DNA of 28,876 bases from JAVZJR01 sp037447235. GTDB taxonomy: Archaea > Micrarchaeota > Micrarchaeia > Anstonellales > Bilamarchaeaceae. The notes beneath the pieces were generated by a model that searched no databases, was not told the DNA's origin, and saw only the letters and a program-made list of their open reading frames with translations. Location of the stretch: positions 1 to 28,876 of the forward strand of contig JBBIHC010000011.1 of assembly GCA_037447235.1 (NCBI GenBank), read 5' to 3'. Below are positions 1-8,325 of the stretch, piece by piece (position 1 is the first letter of the stretch; each line of letters starts with the position of its first letter). A program made the translations under genes and the position numbers.

Positions 1-494
1 CTTGATTCAAGGTAGATACCCTCAGTATTATTGTAGGCAGTAGTGTTTGTTATGGCGTTATTTTTGCTATAGTAAAAATAGAAACCATAATAATTATCTC
101 TTGCGACAGAGCCGCTTATGCGAGTATTGTTTTCGATTATGTAAAAGCCGCTACCTAAGGTGGCGTTTTCAGCCGCAAGATTAGTTATGTTAACATAATT
201 TGCGGTGATACTTACTACATCGTTTCCGTCAGGCGACACAACTCTTACCCAAGATTCATTGCCGGAGAGATTGAGCGACTTGTTGACCACAACATTTTCA
301 GCATACGGCGTTGCTTCATTGCAGATTATAATGACGTCCCCGCCGCTCGCAGCGTTTATCGCCGCCTGGATGGAGGAGTAGTTGGCGCCGGAAACGCCGC
401 AATCGGTGCCGTCTGTCTGGTTCACATAAAGCGTCGCCGGGAAGCAAAAGCCTGCCAAAAACAAAACTGCCAAAGAAAACAACAAAATTCTCAT
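1..494 (-). CDS. Secreted beta-helix (NosD/PbH1-like) protein, 3' end cut by window
   Basis: The reading frame starts at the ATG at 494 on the minus strand and stays open to the window edge, so only the first 164 residues are visible. It begins with a signal peptide (MRILLF, then a hydrophobic run ending near FCFPA). Next comes a segment typical of right-handed parallel beta-helix surface proteins: YVNQTDGTDCG, an SSIQAAINAA helix, then GDVIII and ENVVVNKSLNLSG. Many NxT/NxS sequons follow (NIT, NAT, NNT, NTT), so the exported protein could be N-glycosylated. A GGTGA ribosome binding site lies five bases before the ATG, and an A/T-rich TATA-like element sits about 45 bases upstream. Proteins of this family bind or cleave polysaccharide or serve as surface proteins; the exact role here is unknown. 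It is divergent from ftsZ. Confidence 0.75.
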   Translation of the reverse strand, partial: MRILLFSLAVLFLAGFCFPATLYVNQTDGTDCGVSGANYSSIQAAINAASGGDVIIICNEATPYAENVVVNKSLNLSGNESWVRVVSPDGNDVVSITANYVNITNLAAENATLGSGFYIIENNTRISGSVARDNYYGFYFYYSKNNAITNTTAYNNTEGIYLES

Positions 495-535
495 CAGATT
501 CACCGTGAAAAGCCTTCTGTTATTGCTTACCGCAG

Positions 536-548
536 AATATTTAAAAAC
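536..548 (-). promoter_or_regulatory. Probable TATA box for the beta-helix protein gene
   Basis: On the minus strand the sequence reads GTTTTTAAATATT, a good archaeal TATA box. A transcription start about 25 bases downstream (near 513) would give a leader of about 20 bases that contains the GGTGA site. No experimental support. Confidence 0.45.
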
Positions 549-604
549 ATATCGCGCCACCAGAATACGGGGTACTTCCGCTCCCTGGGACATTTCTGCC
601 TAAC

Positions 605-657
605 GAAGGTGTTAAATTCTTTTTTGTTATAACAATCCTTGTATCGTTTTTGGTGAT
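605..657 (+). promoter_or_regulatory. Probable ftsZ promoter region and ribosome binding site
   Basis: This A/T-rich stretch has two TATA-like candidates (GTTAAATT near 611 and TTGTTATAACA near 623). GGTGAT at 652-657 sits three bases before the ftsZ ATG. Which TATA element is used cannot be told from sequence alone. Confidence 0.35.
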
Positions 658-660
658 CAT

Positions 661-1809
661 ATGCCAGAAGAAAACATAACTGCAAACCCCCCTCCGCCGG
701 CAGCGAGCGTCGAGGCGGCGAAAGAGATGGCAAAAGAGGCGTTTCATTTCACTGACGGCGGACAAACGCTGACAGACGACGAGGAAATAGCGAAATTCAT
801 AACAGAAACCGAGCAAAAGATATATGTTGTGGGTGCGGGCGGAAGCGGGACGAACACCATAGACCGGCTCTTTGAGATGGGCGTAAAAGGCGCGACACTG
901 CTGGGGATGAACACCGACGCAAAACATCTTCTCAAAATAAGGGCAAACAAAAAGCTCATACTTGGCAAGAAACTCACGAAGGGCAGGGGAGCAGGCTCCA
1001 ATCCGGTGATAGGCGAAGAAGCGGCAAAGGAAGCCGCAGCCGAGATAAAGGAGGCATTAAAAGACGCATCGATGGTTTTTGTCACCTGCGGCCTTGGCGG
1101 AGGGACAGGAACAGGCAGCGCGCCGATAATAGCAGAGATAGCAAAAAACAACGGCGCCCTGACAATAGCAGTAGTCACCCTTCCCTTCGCGTCGGAGGGA
1201 AAGGTAAGGATGGACAACGCACTGAAGGGGCTGGAGAAATTAAAGAGGAATGTTGACACGATAATCGTGATAAAAAATGACAAGCTCCTGAATCTTGTGC
1301 CAAACCTTCCCCTCAACCTCGCTTTTAAGGTCTGCGACGAGGTCCTTGCCGGCTCGGTAAAGGGGATAACAGAACTCATAACGAAATCAGGCCTTGTGAA
1401 TGTTGATTTCGCGGATTTGAAAACGATACTGAGCAGCGCGGGCTATGCGGTCATCGGACTGGGCGAGGCTTCCATAGACGCAAAACCGGAAGAAAGGGCA
1501 AAGCTTGCTGTCGAGACCGCCCTGAATTCCCCGCTGCTTGACGCCGATTTGAGAAGCGCGAAGAGAGCATTAATAAATGTTATCGGAGGAGACGATATGA
1601 CGCTTAAGGAAGCAGAATTCGTGGTGGCCGAAACAGCGAGAAGGATAGACCCCGAAGCGCACATAATCTGGGGCTCAAGGATAGAAAAAGAAATGCGAAA
1701 AACCTCAATGCGGGTGCTGGTGGTGCTGGCAGGCGTTAGGTTTCCGCAGTACGAACAGGGAACAAGGGAAGTGAACATAGAAACGCTCGACCTTGATATA
1801 ATCGGCTAA
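661..1809 (+). CDS. ftsZ: Cell division protein FtsZ
   Basis: This 382-residue protein is a tubulin-superfamily GTPase that polymerises into the division ring at mid-cell. It has an N-terminal extension of about 52 residues before the Rossmann core (YVVGAGGSGTNTIDRL at 55-70). The tubulin signature GGGTGTGS is at 146-153. The T7 loop NVDFADL at 247-253 supplies the acidic residues (D249, D252) that hydrolyse GTP of the neighbouring subunit. The core is full length. The C-terminus ends IETLDLDIIG, and I see no obvious bacterial FtsA/ZipA-binding tail. GGTGAT stands just before the ATG. The ftsZ-secE-spt5 order is a known conserved archaeal arrangement. I cannot assign FtsZ1 versus FtsZ2 without a tree. 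Confidence 0.97.
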   Translation: MPEENITANPPPPAASVEAAKEMAKEAFHFTDGGQTLTDDEEIAKFITETEQKIYVVGAGGSGTNTIDRLFEMGVKGATLLGMNTDAKHLLKIRANKKLILGKKLTKGRGAGSNPVIGEEAAKEAAAEIKEALKDASMVFVTCGLGGGTGTGSAPIIAEIAKNNGALTIAVVTLPFASEGKVRMDNALKGLEKLKRNVDTIIVIKNDKLLNLVPNLPLNLAFKVCDEVLAGSVKGITELITKSGLVNVDFADLKTILSSAGYAVIGLGEASIDAKPEERAKLAVETALNSPLLDADLRSAKRALINVIGGDDMTLKEAEFVVAETARRIDPEAHIIWGSRIEKEMRKTSMRVLVVLAGVRFPQYEQGTREVNIETLDLDIIG

Positions 1810-1837
1810 AAGACGGGATATTGGCACGGTGGGTTGA

Positions 1838-2026
1838 ATGGAAATAAAAGAGACAATACGGAGAATATACCGGGTACTGCTCATATCAAGAAAACCGACT
1901 AATGGCGAGTTCGCCGAGGTTGCGAAGGTTGCCGGCATCGGCATCCTGCTGTTCGGCGTAGTCGGCTTGATCATGTATCTATTATTAAGTTTATTTTTAC
2001 GGGTTATTGATTTATATACTTCATAA
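1838..2026 (+). CDS. secE: Preprotein translocase subunit SecE (Sec61 gamma)
   Basis: This 62-residue protein is the small clamp subunit of the SecYEG/Sec61 channel. An amphipathic N-terminal helix ends with the family pattern RVLLISRKPTNGEFAEVAKV. One transmembrane helix follows (about residues 32-56). It lies 28 bases after ftsZ and overlaps the start of the Spt5 coding region. GGTGG precedes the ATG by about eight bases. Its partner SecY is encoded at 6861-8312. Size and gene order both fit the archaeal family. Confidence 0.93.
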   Translation: MEIKETIRRIYRVLLISRKPTNGEFAEVAKVAGIGILLFGVVGLIMYLLLSLFLRVIDLYTS

Positions 2027-2463
2027 GTGTTACAACCGGCCAGGAAAAAATAGTTTCCCAGATGCTTGAAAAAAAAGCAAGGGTGGAAAAGCTTAACGTT
2101 TATTCAATCGTGTATATAGAAAACATAAAAGGATACATATTCATAGAGGTCGCAGACAAAAACGTCCTGGCAAGACTTCTGCAGAAGGTAAAGCATGTCA
2201 AGGGATTTTTGCCGGAACCGGTTAAGATAGAGGAAATAGAAAAGCTTCTCGCCCTTTCCAAACAGCCGGCGGTTACGCTTGAAGTGGGCGACATCGTTGA
2301 AGTGACGAGCGGCCCGTTCAAGGGAGAGCGCGCCAAGACGGTGAAGGTTGACGAGGAAAAAGACGAAATAACGGTTGAGCTGATAGAAGTCGCGGTGCCG
2401 ATTCCGATAACCGTAAAAAGCAAGATGGTCAAGCTTCATCAAAAAGCTTCAGATATCGAATAA
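2014..2463 (+). CDS. spt5: Transcription elongation factor Spt5 (NusG family), non-standard start
   Basis: Archaeal Spt5 binds the RNA polymerase clamp through an NGN domain and promotes processivity; a KOW domain contacts other factors. The NGN core (LNVYSI, KGYIFIEV, VRGF-like VKGFLP) and the KOW motif (GDIVEVTSGPFKGERAK) are clear. The first ATG, at 2062, would give only 133 residues and would cut off the family's first beta strand and its GQEK helix. That missing part is encoded in frame just upstream: from 2014 the frame reads IYFISVTTGQEKIVSQ, after an in-frame TGA at 2008-2010. No ATG, GTG or TTG exists between 2011 and 2061. I therefore place the start at ATA 2014, which gives 149 residues, the usual length. 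A second ATA at 2023 overlaps the secE stop as ATAA. A conservative alternative is 2062-2463. Identity is certain; the start is not. Confidence 0.9.
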   Translation: MYFISVTTGQEKIVSQMLEKKARVEKLNVYSIVYIENIKGYIFIEVADKNVLARLLQKVKHVKGFLPEPVKIEEIEKLLALSKQPAVTLEVGDIVEVTSGPFKGERAKTVKVDEEKDEITVELIEVAVPIPITVKSKMVKLHQKASDIE

Positions 2464-2484
2464 AAAGTTGCGGCTGTAGTCTAG

Positions 2485-2515
2485 GGGCTTTTGCGAATGC
2501 AAAAGGCCGGAAAAC
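2485..2515 (+). other. Probable D-loop intron of tRNA-Gly (approximate borders)
   Basis: The D loop is expanded to 38 nt. Inside it CTTTTGC (2488-2494) pairs with GCAAAAG (2499-2505) around a GAAT tetraloop. The stem can be extended by two G-C pairs past a bulged G. Removing about 28-30 nt restores a normal AG...GGTCA D loop. Exact splice sites could not be fixed, because I do not see one unambiguous bulge-helix-bulge motif. Confidence 0.6.
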
Positions 2516-2536
2516 GGTCAGGATATGGGCTTCCCA

Positions 2537-2562
2537 ATCAGCTGCAACAGCAGAAAGGAAAA
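2537..2562 (+). other. Canonical 37/38 intron of tRNA-Gly
   Basis: These 26 nt separate A37 of the anticodon loop from position 38. They contain the small hairpin GCTG-CAA-CAGC. TTCC of the 5' exon (2531-2534) can pair with GGAA (2557-2560), as expected near a bulge-helix-bulge. Borders may shift by one or two bases. Confidence 0.75.
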
Positions 2563-2569
2563 AGCCTAT

Positions 2570-2600
<31 letters not shown>

Positions 2601-2629
2601 GTGCACTTGTGGTAAAAAATAGTATAAAA

Positions 2630-2674
2630 AAGAAAGATTTAAATAATGTTCCGACCCATAACATACTAGGGTAG
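2630..2674 (+). promoter_or_regulatory. Promoter of the methyltransferase pair
   Basis: A purine-rich AAAGAAAG tract precedes a TATA box ATTTAAATAA (2637-2646). The expected start is near 2668, which leaves a leader of about ten bases or less before the ATG at 2677. Confidence 0.55.
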
Positions 2675-2676
2675 AT

Positions 2677-3846
2677 ATGGCGATTCTTTTAGTGCCTGAA
2701 GAAAAAAAAGCGAAGGCGGCAGCAACGGAAATAAAAAAGGCGTTTGGCGACATAAAACTGCTTAACGAAAATGTGACTTCGTTATTCCGCCATTCCGGCC
2801 TGCCGGCAAGGCCGGGCTCGCTGTTCAAGATTTACAGCGGATACTATCCAAACTACGGGTTTGAAGCCACGAATGAAAACAAAAGCGCCCTCCTGGAGAT
2901 AATAAACACGTTTTACAGCAAGGACTGGGAGAACGAATCGCAGGAAAAAACGATAAACCCGCGTGGATTGATAATCCAGCCGTACTTCCATTTTACAAAT
3001 TCCGCCATAAACAAAATCGCAAAAGCGGTTATGCTAAAGATGAAGGAACTAAAGCCAAAAAGCGACGAGTTCATAAACATATGCATAATGGGAATCAGGG
3101 ACGGCACCCTCATACTGACGCTGTTGAACGCAATAAAGGATATGAAAGAAAGCATGCTGGATAAAACCAGGTTTTATCTGGTAGAGCCATACCAGAAAAA
3201 ACTTGAGGCAACAATGGCCAAGCTCCCGATTTACGGATTAAGGAGCATAAGCGAAACAAAAGCGGGCGGCTTCTCGGCCGAGTATAAGACAGACGACGAA
3301 TTCCTTGCAACCCAAAAAAACGATGAATTTGACATTATCATATCCTATCATCACCTGCACTGCAAGCCGTTCTCTGACTGTCTCTCGGAGATAAACCGGG
3401 TGTTAAAAAAGGATGGCATTTTTATCATAGCGGATTATTTCTCGCCTTTGTGGGGCTACCCGGCTTTTGTGGTGGATTTGCTAAAAAACATTGGCGCAGA
3501 CAGCGAAATCGTAACCAGGTTCGCGGGAAATTTTGATTGCAGCAAAATCCCGGCCCTTTCCAATGAAGAACAGAATGCGCTAAACGACCACAAAGAATAC
3601 TGGATAAAGGCGGTGAGGGAGTTGAGAAACGCCGGGATACAGCTGCAAAAGCCCATTTATTTTCTCAGGGCCCACACCACGCTAAAAGAAAGGGTTGAAA
3701 TATTAAGCAGATACGGCTTCACAACTGAAAAAAAGAAGATACAGAAGCTCATTAAAAAGTTCAGGGAATACAATAAACCCAACCCGTATCGTCTTGACCC
3801 GACCTCCGACTTCACAAGCCTTATCCTTGCGGTAAAAGAACGCTGA
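2677..3846 (+). CDS. SAM-dependent methyltransferase-like protein, divergent paralogue A
   Basis: This 389-residue protein has an N-terminal helical domain (about 1-125) followed by a class I methyltransferase fold. Strand beta 2 ends FYLVEP (E170, the usual ribose-binding acid). Motif IV reads DIIISYHHLH (219-228), then the INRVLKKDGIFIIADYF motif around 239-255. Motif I is degenerate: INICIMGIRDGT (about 134-144) lacks the GxGxG loop, so SAM binding may be altered or lost. The next gene is a paralogue with an intact motif I. Shared segments include PARPGSLFKIYSGYYPNYGF here and PCQLGSLLRIACQYLENWGI there. The two may act as a heterodimer in which this copy is structural. Substrate unknown. 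Confidence 0.8.
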   Translation: MAILLVPEEKKAKAAATEIKKAFGDIKLLNENVTSLFRHSGLPARPGSLFKIYSGYYPNYGFEATNENKSALLEIINTFYSKDWENESQEKTINPRGLIIQPYFHFTNSAINKIAKAVMLKMKELKPKSDEFINICIMGIRDGTLILTLLNAIKDMKESMLDKTRFYLVEPYQKKLEATMAKLPIYGLRSISETKAGGFSAEYKTDDEFLATQKNDEFDIIISYHHLHCKPFSDCLSEINRVLKKDGIFIIADYFSPLWGYPAFVVDLLKNIGADSEIVTRFAGNFDCSKIPALSNEEQNALNDHKEYWIKAVRELRNAGIQLQKPIYFLRAHTTLKERVEILSRYGFTTEKKKIQKLIKKFREYNKPNPYRLDPTSDFTSLILAVKER

Positions 3847-3859
3847 CGGAGTGAAGGCA

Positions 3860-5005
3860 ATGGACGGCGAACAGAAAAAAGGCAACGGGAAGAAAACCGC
3901 ACTGCAGAACATAATAAGCAGGCTGGAGGAATATAACAGGCGAATAGAAGAGATAATAGGCGACCACGTTCCATGCCAGCTCGGCAGTTTGTTAAGAATA
4001 GCGTGCCAATACTTAGAAAACTGGGGGATAGAAACAAAAAGCCTGGGCAATAAGGACACGGGGGTTCTTGACAAGCATTCGCATAACGAATACAAAAACG
4101 AATGGGAAGCTGCTGACCCTATCGTCCATCAGGCAATAGAAGGGGCGATAATTGACAGCAATCTTGGCGAAGGAAACCAACTGCTCAATACCGAAGTCGC
4201 CAGACTCGCGGCGGACATAATATTAAACGAAATGCAGGCAAGGGAAAAAATCGCAATAGCCGATATCGGGGCCGGGACCGGCAACACTACCGGCAGCATG
4301 CTGGATGAACTAAGAAACAGGGATGAAAGAGTGCTGGAACAAATAGAGATGTACTTCATTGAACCGTGCGACAACTCGCATTTAAAGATAAAAGACCTTA
4401 TGGCGAAATACCCAAAGGTGGAATACCAGAGAATAATCGCCATGGATTATGCGCATCTGGGCATTTTAAGGGAGGGGGTATTTGATTTGGTTGTGTCCAA
4501 TGCGGTCTTCCACCACCATTCTTTTCCTTTTTATCTGAATGAAATAAACTCGGCGCTGAAAAAAGGCGGCTTCCTGATAATGGGGGATTGGTACACGGAA
4601 GTGTGGCATCATCCCTATACGACGGCATATTTGCTAAGGGAGGCTTTCAGAGTGGAGCAAGACATCATAATAGAGTTTATGCGGCTGTTCAATGAAAAAG
4701 CCGAGTGGAAGGACGCGAACGATTACTGGCTCGGAAGGCCGGAAGACGAGACTGTCAGAAACAACGGGATGCTGCTATACACAAAAAACCTGGCCTCCAG
4801 GCTCAAAGAAAAAGAAGACAAAAAAGTGGAGCTTAAGATCTTTGAGGCGCACGAGAGATATGAAGAGCGGCTGGCCAAATTAAATCAGGCCGGCTTCATT
4901 ACCGATGCGGCGGAAATACAAAAAATCGCCAAACGGCTGAAAAATACCGAAAAGGAAGTCATACGACCGAAATTCGCGATGGTCACGGTGGCGTGCAAGA
5001 AATAA
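3860..5005 (+). CDS. SAM-dependent methyltransferase, paralogue B
   Basis: This 381-residue class I methyltransferase has a complete SAM-binding motif I, IADIGAGTGNTTGS (about 133-146). The strand 2 acid is in YFIEP. Motif IV is FDLVVSNAVFHHHS, and a following KKGGFLIMGDWY motif resembles methyltransferases of the UbiE/Methyltransf type. The N-terminal helical domain matches that of the preceding gene. GGAG (3848-3851) lies eight bases before the ATG at 3860, which I prefer. A GTG at 3851 would add three residues. The gap to the upstream paralogue is 13 bases, so the pair is probably co-transcribed. Neighbouring tRNA and ribosomal genes make an RNA or protein substrate of translation possible, but nothing proves it. 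Confidence 0.82.
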   Translation: MDGEQKKGNGKKTALQNIISRLEEYNRRIEEIIGDHVPCQLGSLLRIACQYLENWGIETKSLGNKDTGVLDKHSHNEYKNEWEAADPIVHQAIEGAIIDSNLGEGNQLLNTEVARLAADIILNEMQAREKIAIADIGAGTGNTTGSMLDELRNRDERVLEQIEMYFIEPCDNSHLKIKDLMAKYPKVEYQRIIAMDYAHLGILREGVFDLVVSNAVFHHHSFPFYLNEINSALKKGGFLIMGDWYTEVWHHPYTTAYLLREAFRVEQDIIIEFMRLFNEKAEWKDANDYWLGRPEDETVRNNGMLLYTKNLASRLKEKEDKKVELKIFEAHERYEERLAKLNQAGFITDAAEIQKIAKRLKNTEKEVIRPKFAMVTVACKK

Positions 5006-5032
5006 AAAATGGCACCATAGAACCTAATCAGT

Positions 5033-6313
5033 TTACAGCAATTCTATTTCTTCCTGCTCCATAAAGTCCCGGAGCGCCTTTGGCACGCGCACGATTCTTT
5101 TGTCTTCCTGATAATTTTCCAATATCGCTATGAGCGTCCTTCCCACCGCAAGGCCGCTGCCGTTTAGTGTGTGGACATAATGCAATTTTCCGTCTTTTCC
5201 CCTGTACCTTATGTTTGCCCGTCTTGCCTGAAAATCGCCGCAATTTGAGCACGACGATATTTCGCGGTACCGGTTCTCGCTTGGAAGCCATACCTCTATA
5301 TCGTAAGTTTTTGTTGAAGCGAAGCCCATGTCGCCGGTGCAAAGAAGCACGGTCCTGTAGGGAAGCTCAAGGAGCTGGAGTATTCTCTCTGCATCGTTCG
5401 TAAGTTTTTCAAGTTCATCATAGCTGTTTTCAGGGTGGGCGATCTTGACAAGCTCGACCTTGTCAAACTGGTGCTGCCTTATCAGGCCCCGGATGTCCTT
5501 TCCGTATGCGCCAGCTTCCCTCCTGAAACAGGGCGTGAAGGCGGTCAGGCTCAACGGCAGCTTTGCCTCGTTAATCACCTCGCCGGCATAAAGATTCGTC
5601 AGCGGGACCTCCGCCGTGGGAATGAGCCAAAGGTCGTCGTCCCTGCACTTGTAAAGCTCTTCGGCAAATTTCGGCAGCTGCCCTGTTCCTGTCATCGTTT
5701 TTGTGTTCACCAGATATGGCAGGGAATATTCGGTATAGCCGCTCATCGTCTGCACGGAAAGCATGAAATTTATCAAAGCCCGCTCCAGTTTAGCTATCGG
5801 CCCTTTCAGGACGCTGAAACGGTGCTCGGCAAGCCTGACTCCGCGCTCATAGTCTATCATGTCTGTCTTTCCGGCAAGCTCGTAATGCGAAAGCACGCTG
5901 CCTGCCTTTTTTTTCGGTGTTCCCCATTTACGAACTTCAACATTGCCGCTCTCGTCAGGCCCAACAGGCACGCTCTCGTGCGGCATTGCCGGCATTGTCA
6001 GCAGAAGCGCGTCGCGCCTGGCAAGCAGGCTTTCTGAAATGCTTTTTATCTCCTCTACTCTTTTGGCTGCCTTTGCGGCTTCAGCGGCAATGTCATCCCA
6101 TCCCTCGCCCTTCTTTTTTCTCTCATTTATCTGGGTGCTCAGCTTGTTGCGGAGCGCGCGCAACTCGTCTTCTTCTTTTTTTATCCTTCTCCATTCGTCA
6201 TCCAGTTTCCTTATCTCCTTTGCCGCTTCAAAAACCTGCTCGGGCTGGTTCCTGTTTTTCAGCTGCCGCAGGACGGAATCGAAGTTATTCCTGAATAGTT
6301 CAATGTCAAGCAT
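5033..6313 (-). CDS. serS: Seryl-tRNA synthetase
   Basis: This 426-residue class II synthetase charges tRNA-Ser with serine. The N-terminal domain (about 1-105) is the long antiparallel coiled coil that grips the tRNA-Ser variable arm. Motif 2 is seen as CFRREAGAYGKDIRGLIRQHQ. Motif 3 is GLAVGRTLIAILENYQ near the C-terminus. It is the standard bacterial/archaeal SerRS, not the rare methanogen type. The ATG at 6313 starts MLDIELFRNN, as in most family members, and follows GTGAT by five bases. A GTG at 6322 would add three residues and overlap adkA. It is the last gene of the ribosomal-protein operon, five bases after adkA. Confidence 0.96.
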   Translation of the reverse strand: MLDIELFRNNFDSVLRQLKNRNQPEQVFEAAKEIRKLDDEWRRIKKEEDELRALRNKLSTQINERKKKGEGWDDIAAEAAKAAKRVEEIKSISESLLARRDALLLTMPAMPHESVPVGPDESGNVEVRKWGTPKKKAGSVLSHYELAGKTDMIDYERGVRLAEHRFSVLKGPIAKLERALINFMLSVQTMSGYTEYSLPYLVNTKTMTGTGQLPKFAEELYKCRDDDLWLIPTAEVPLTNLYAGEVINEAKLPLSLTAFTPCFRREAGAYGKDIRGLIRQHQFDKVELVKIAHPENSYDELEKLTNDAERILQLLELPYRTVLLCTGDMGFASTKTYDIEVWLPSENRYREISSCSNCGDFQARRANIRYRGKDGKLHYVHTLNGSGLAVGRTLIAILENYQEDKRIVRVPKALRDFMEQEEIELL

Positions 6314-6318
6314 AAAAA

Positions 6319-6855
6319 TCACAAGAAGGACTGCATCCTGGCCACCGCGTCTGCCAGCCTTCCCTGGGCATTTATTATTATAACCGCCGGGGCGCCCGTG
6401 AAAGCGGAATATGCGGCCAGGAGGCTTTTGTTGAAGTTATCGTGCTCTGTTATCGCGTCAAGAGACTGCTCGTCGCGCTTTCTTGCGGGGTCGGCGCTTC
6501 TTCTGGCGTGAATCTGCTCCGGCGGCGCTGTTATGTAAACCAGTTTTTCAACTTTCAGGTTTTTCAAAAACTCGAAAGGCAGGCCTGGATAGTAGCCTGT
6601 CGGCGTATTGATTGAGCAGTGGGTATCAAGAATTATCTTCCTTCCCACGCTGGAAAGCTTCTCTGCAACGAGCCTCTGGACCTCCTTCTGCTTCTCAATC
6701 GGCAGCTTCCTCATGTCGTCCCTGTCCTTTACGCCAAATCTTTCTTTTTCTATTTCAAACATAAGGTCCCCGTAATTCACTATCCTAAAATCCGTTTTCA
6801 AACCCTGCAAAACCGTGGACTTTCCTGCGCCGGGCAGGCCCATAACGATTATCAT
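6319..6855 (-). CDS. adkA: Archaeal-type adenylate kinase
   Basis: This 178-residue P-loop kinase interconverts AMP plus ATP with two ADP. The Walker A motif GLPGAGKST is at residues 6-14. FRIVNYGDLMFEI follows, matching the archaeal AdkA family rather than bacterial Adk. LDTHCSI, later ITAPPEQIHARR and the RKRDEQS lid-like segment are also present. The gene sits directly after secY (five-base gap), its standard place in archaeal spc operons. Confidence 0.93.
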   Translation of the reverse strand: MIIVMGLPGAGKSTVLQGLKTDFRIVNYGDLMFEIEKERFGVKDRDDMRKLPIEKQKEVQRLVAEKLSSVGRKIILDTHCSINTPTGYYPGLPFEFLKNLKVEKLVYITAPPEQIHARRSADPARKRDEQSLDAITEHDNFNKSLLAAYSAFTGAPAVIIINAQGRLADAVARMQSFL

Positions 6856-6860
6856 ACCAT

Positions 6861-8312
6861 CTAACCTCTTGCTATCCTGCCGAGCATTGGATAAAGATCG
6901 AACATTCTCAGCTGCTCCATCTGCTCGTACATCTTATACAATATTCCGACTGTAAGAAGAATGCCGGTTCCGGTGCCGAGCGCGCCTGTGAGGTCGGCAA
7001 GACCTGCGAGCAGGCCGACTGAAAGGGAGCCGACGATTGTAAGCGGATTGATGTACTTCTGCAAAATGCCCTCAAGCATCCTTGGGTCTGCCCTGAAGCC
7101 GGGTATCTGCAGCCTTGAGCCTGCAAGCTGGGAAGCGACGCTCTTGGCGTCCATGTTGCCCATCTCAACCCAAAACAGGCCGAACATGACCGAAAAAGAA
7201 GCCAGGAAAAGAAGGTAAACGATGGCATGGACCCATTCTGGAATGCGATAAACCGGCGAGACGCCGTTTATTATGTAGTTAAAATGGGTCATGCTGTCCC
7301 TACCGCCATAATAGATGGGCGTTATAAGATAAAGAAGCCCGTCAACTATCATCGGTTGCTCTGCTGAGGGCACGTATGCTATGAGTTTCGCGAGGTCCAT
7401 GTCCGTGCCCGGGATTATGAAGCTTGCGCCTGCCAAAGTGGTAACCGCAAAAAGCTGCACGGAAAGCAGAAGGGCGTTCGCGAAAATAACCGGTATGTTT
7501 GACACATAGAAAAATTTCAAAGGAAGCTTTGGCACAAGGCCGCGAACCCGTGAAAATGCGATGGGCAGCTCAACGCGGATGCCTTCCGCATAGACGCAGG
7601 CGAGAAAAACAAGCACGGTGAAAACAAAGGGCAGGAGGACAAGAACGGAAGCCGGTATCGCCTCTGCGCCACCTTCGGCAACGGTCACCAGCAATCCATT
7701 GCTGCCAAAAATCAGGCCCATAAGACCGGAGATTATCGCATAAGAAACGCCGGCGGCTATGAACAGGCTCACCGCGCTCCCTATGCCGTATTTTGTCAAA
7801 ATCTCATCAAGATACATTATGACAATGGAACCCATAGCTATCTGAAGGATGACCAAAAAGGACAACAGCGCCGGATCCACTCCGGCCAGGCTTATCAACG
7901 GGACCCTGCCGCCGTAAACGAAAAGCGCGGCCTGGGCGAATGCAAGCAGAATGGCGAATACCTTCTGCGCCTCCAAAAACTTTTTCCTTCCGTCCTTTGA
8001 TTTCGTGTCTATGCTGAACAAGCCTGCTCCATTAAACAGCTGGAGGAAAAGCGACGCGAACACGATGGGCCCGATGCCGACAGTCAGCAAACTCCCGGTC
8101 TTTGAAGCAGTAATCATGTTGAAGAAATCCATCCCGCCGACGCCGTGGTCCTGCTTGGCGCCAAAGCATACGGTGGAATACATCATAAAGTACAGCACAA
8201 GGGCAACGCCGGTCCAGACAAGCCTCTCTCTTGCTGTAGGCGCTATGGCTGGCGGCTTTATTTCAGGCAATCTTGAGGTAATGGCGGAAGTTATGTCAAA
8301 CAGGTCGACCAT
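6861..8312 (-). CDS. secY: Preprotein translocase subunit SecY (Sec61 alpha)
   Basis: This 483-residue polytopic membrane protein forms the protein-conducting channel. About ten hydrophobic helices can be counted. The N-terminal SAITSRLPEIKPP and the following RLVWTGVALVLYF helix match the archaeal family. The plug/TM2 region carries GIGPIVFASLFLQL. The cytosolic loop before the C-terminal helices has the NMDAKSVASQL segment. The ATG at 8312 follows GGGTGG by six bases. A TTG at 8333 would overlap the L15 stop and is less likely. It lies between L15 and adkA, as in other archaea. SecE is at 1838-2026. Confidence 0.96.
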   Translation of the reverse strand: MVDLFDITSAITSRLPEIKPPAIAPTARERLVWTGVALVLYFMMYSTVCFGAKQDHGVGGMDFFNMITASKTGSLLTVGIGPIVFASLFLQLFNGAGLFSIDTKSKDGRKKFLEAQKVFAILLAFAQAALFVYGGRVPLISLAGVDPALLSFLVILQIAMGSIVIMYLDEILTKYGIGSAVSLFIAAGVSYAIISGLMGLIFGSNGLLVTVAEGGAEAIPASVLVLLPFVFTVLVFLACVYAEGIRVELPIAFSRVRGLVPKLPLKFFYVSNIPVIFANALLLSVQLFAVTTLAGASFIIPGTDMDLAKLIAYVPSAEQPMIVDGLLYLITPIYYGGRDSMTHFNYIINGVSPVYRIPEWVHAIVYLLFLASFSVMFGLFWVEMGNMDAKSVASQLAGSRLQIPGFRADPRMLEGILQKYINPLTIVGSLSVGLLAGLADLTGALGTGTGILLTVGILYKMYEQMEQLRMFDLYPMLGRIARG

Positions 8313-8325
8313 GGCATGCCACCCG

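Noticed and set aside
2485..2562. Two overlapping or nested tRNA genes instead of one intron-split tRNA
   Set aside because: Only one acceptor stem and one T arm are present; both insertions sit within a single consistent cloverleaf.
5435..6037. Plus-strand open frame of 200 codons
   Set aside because: Antisense to seryl-tRNA synthetase; no recognised features.
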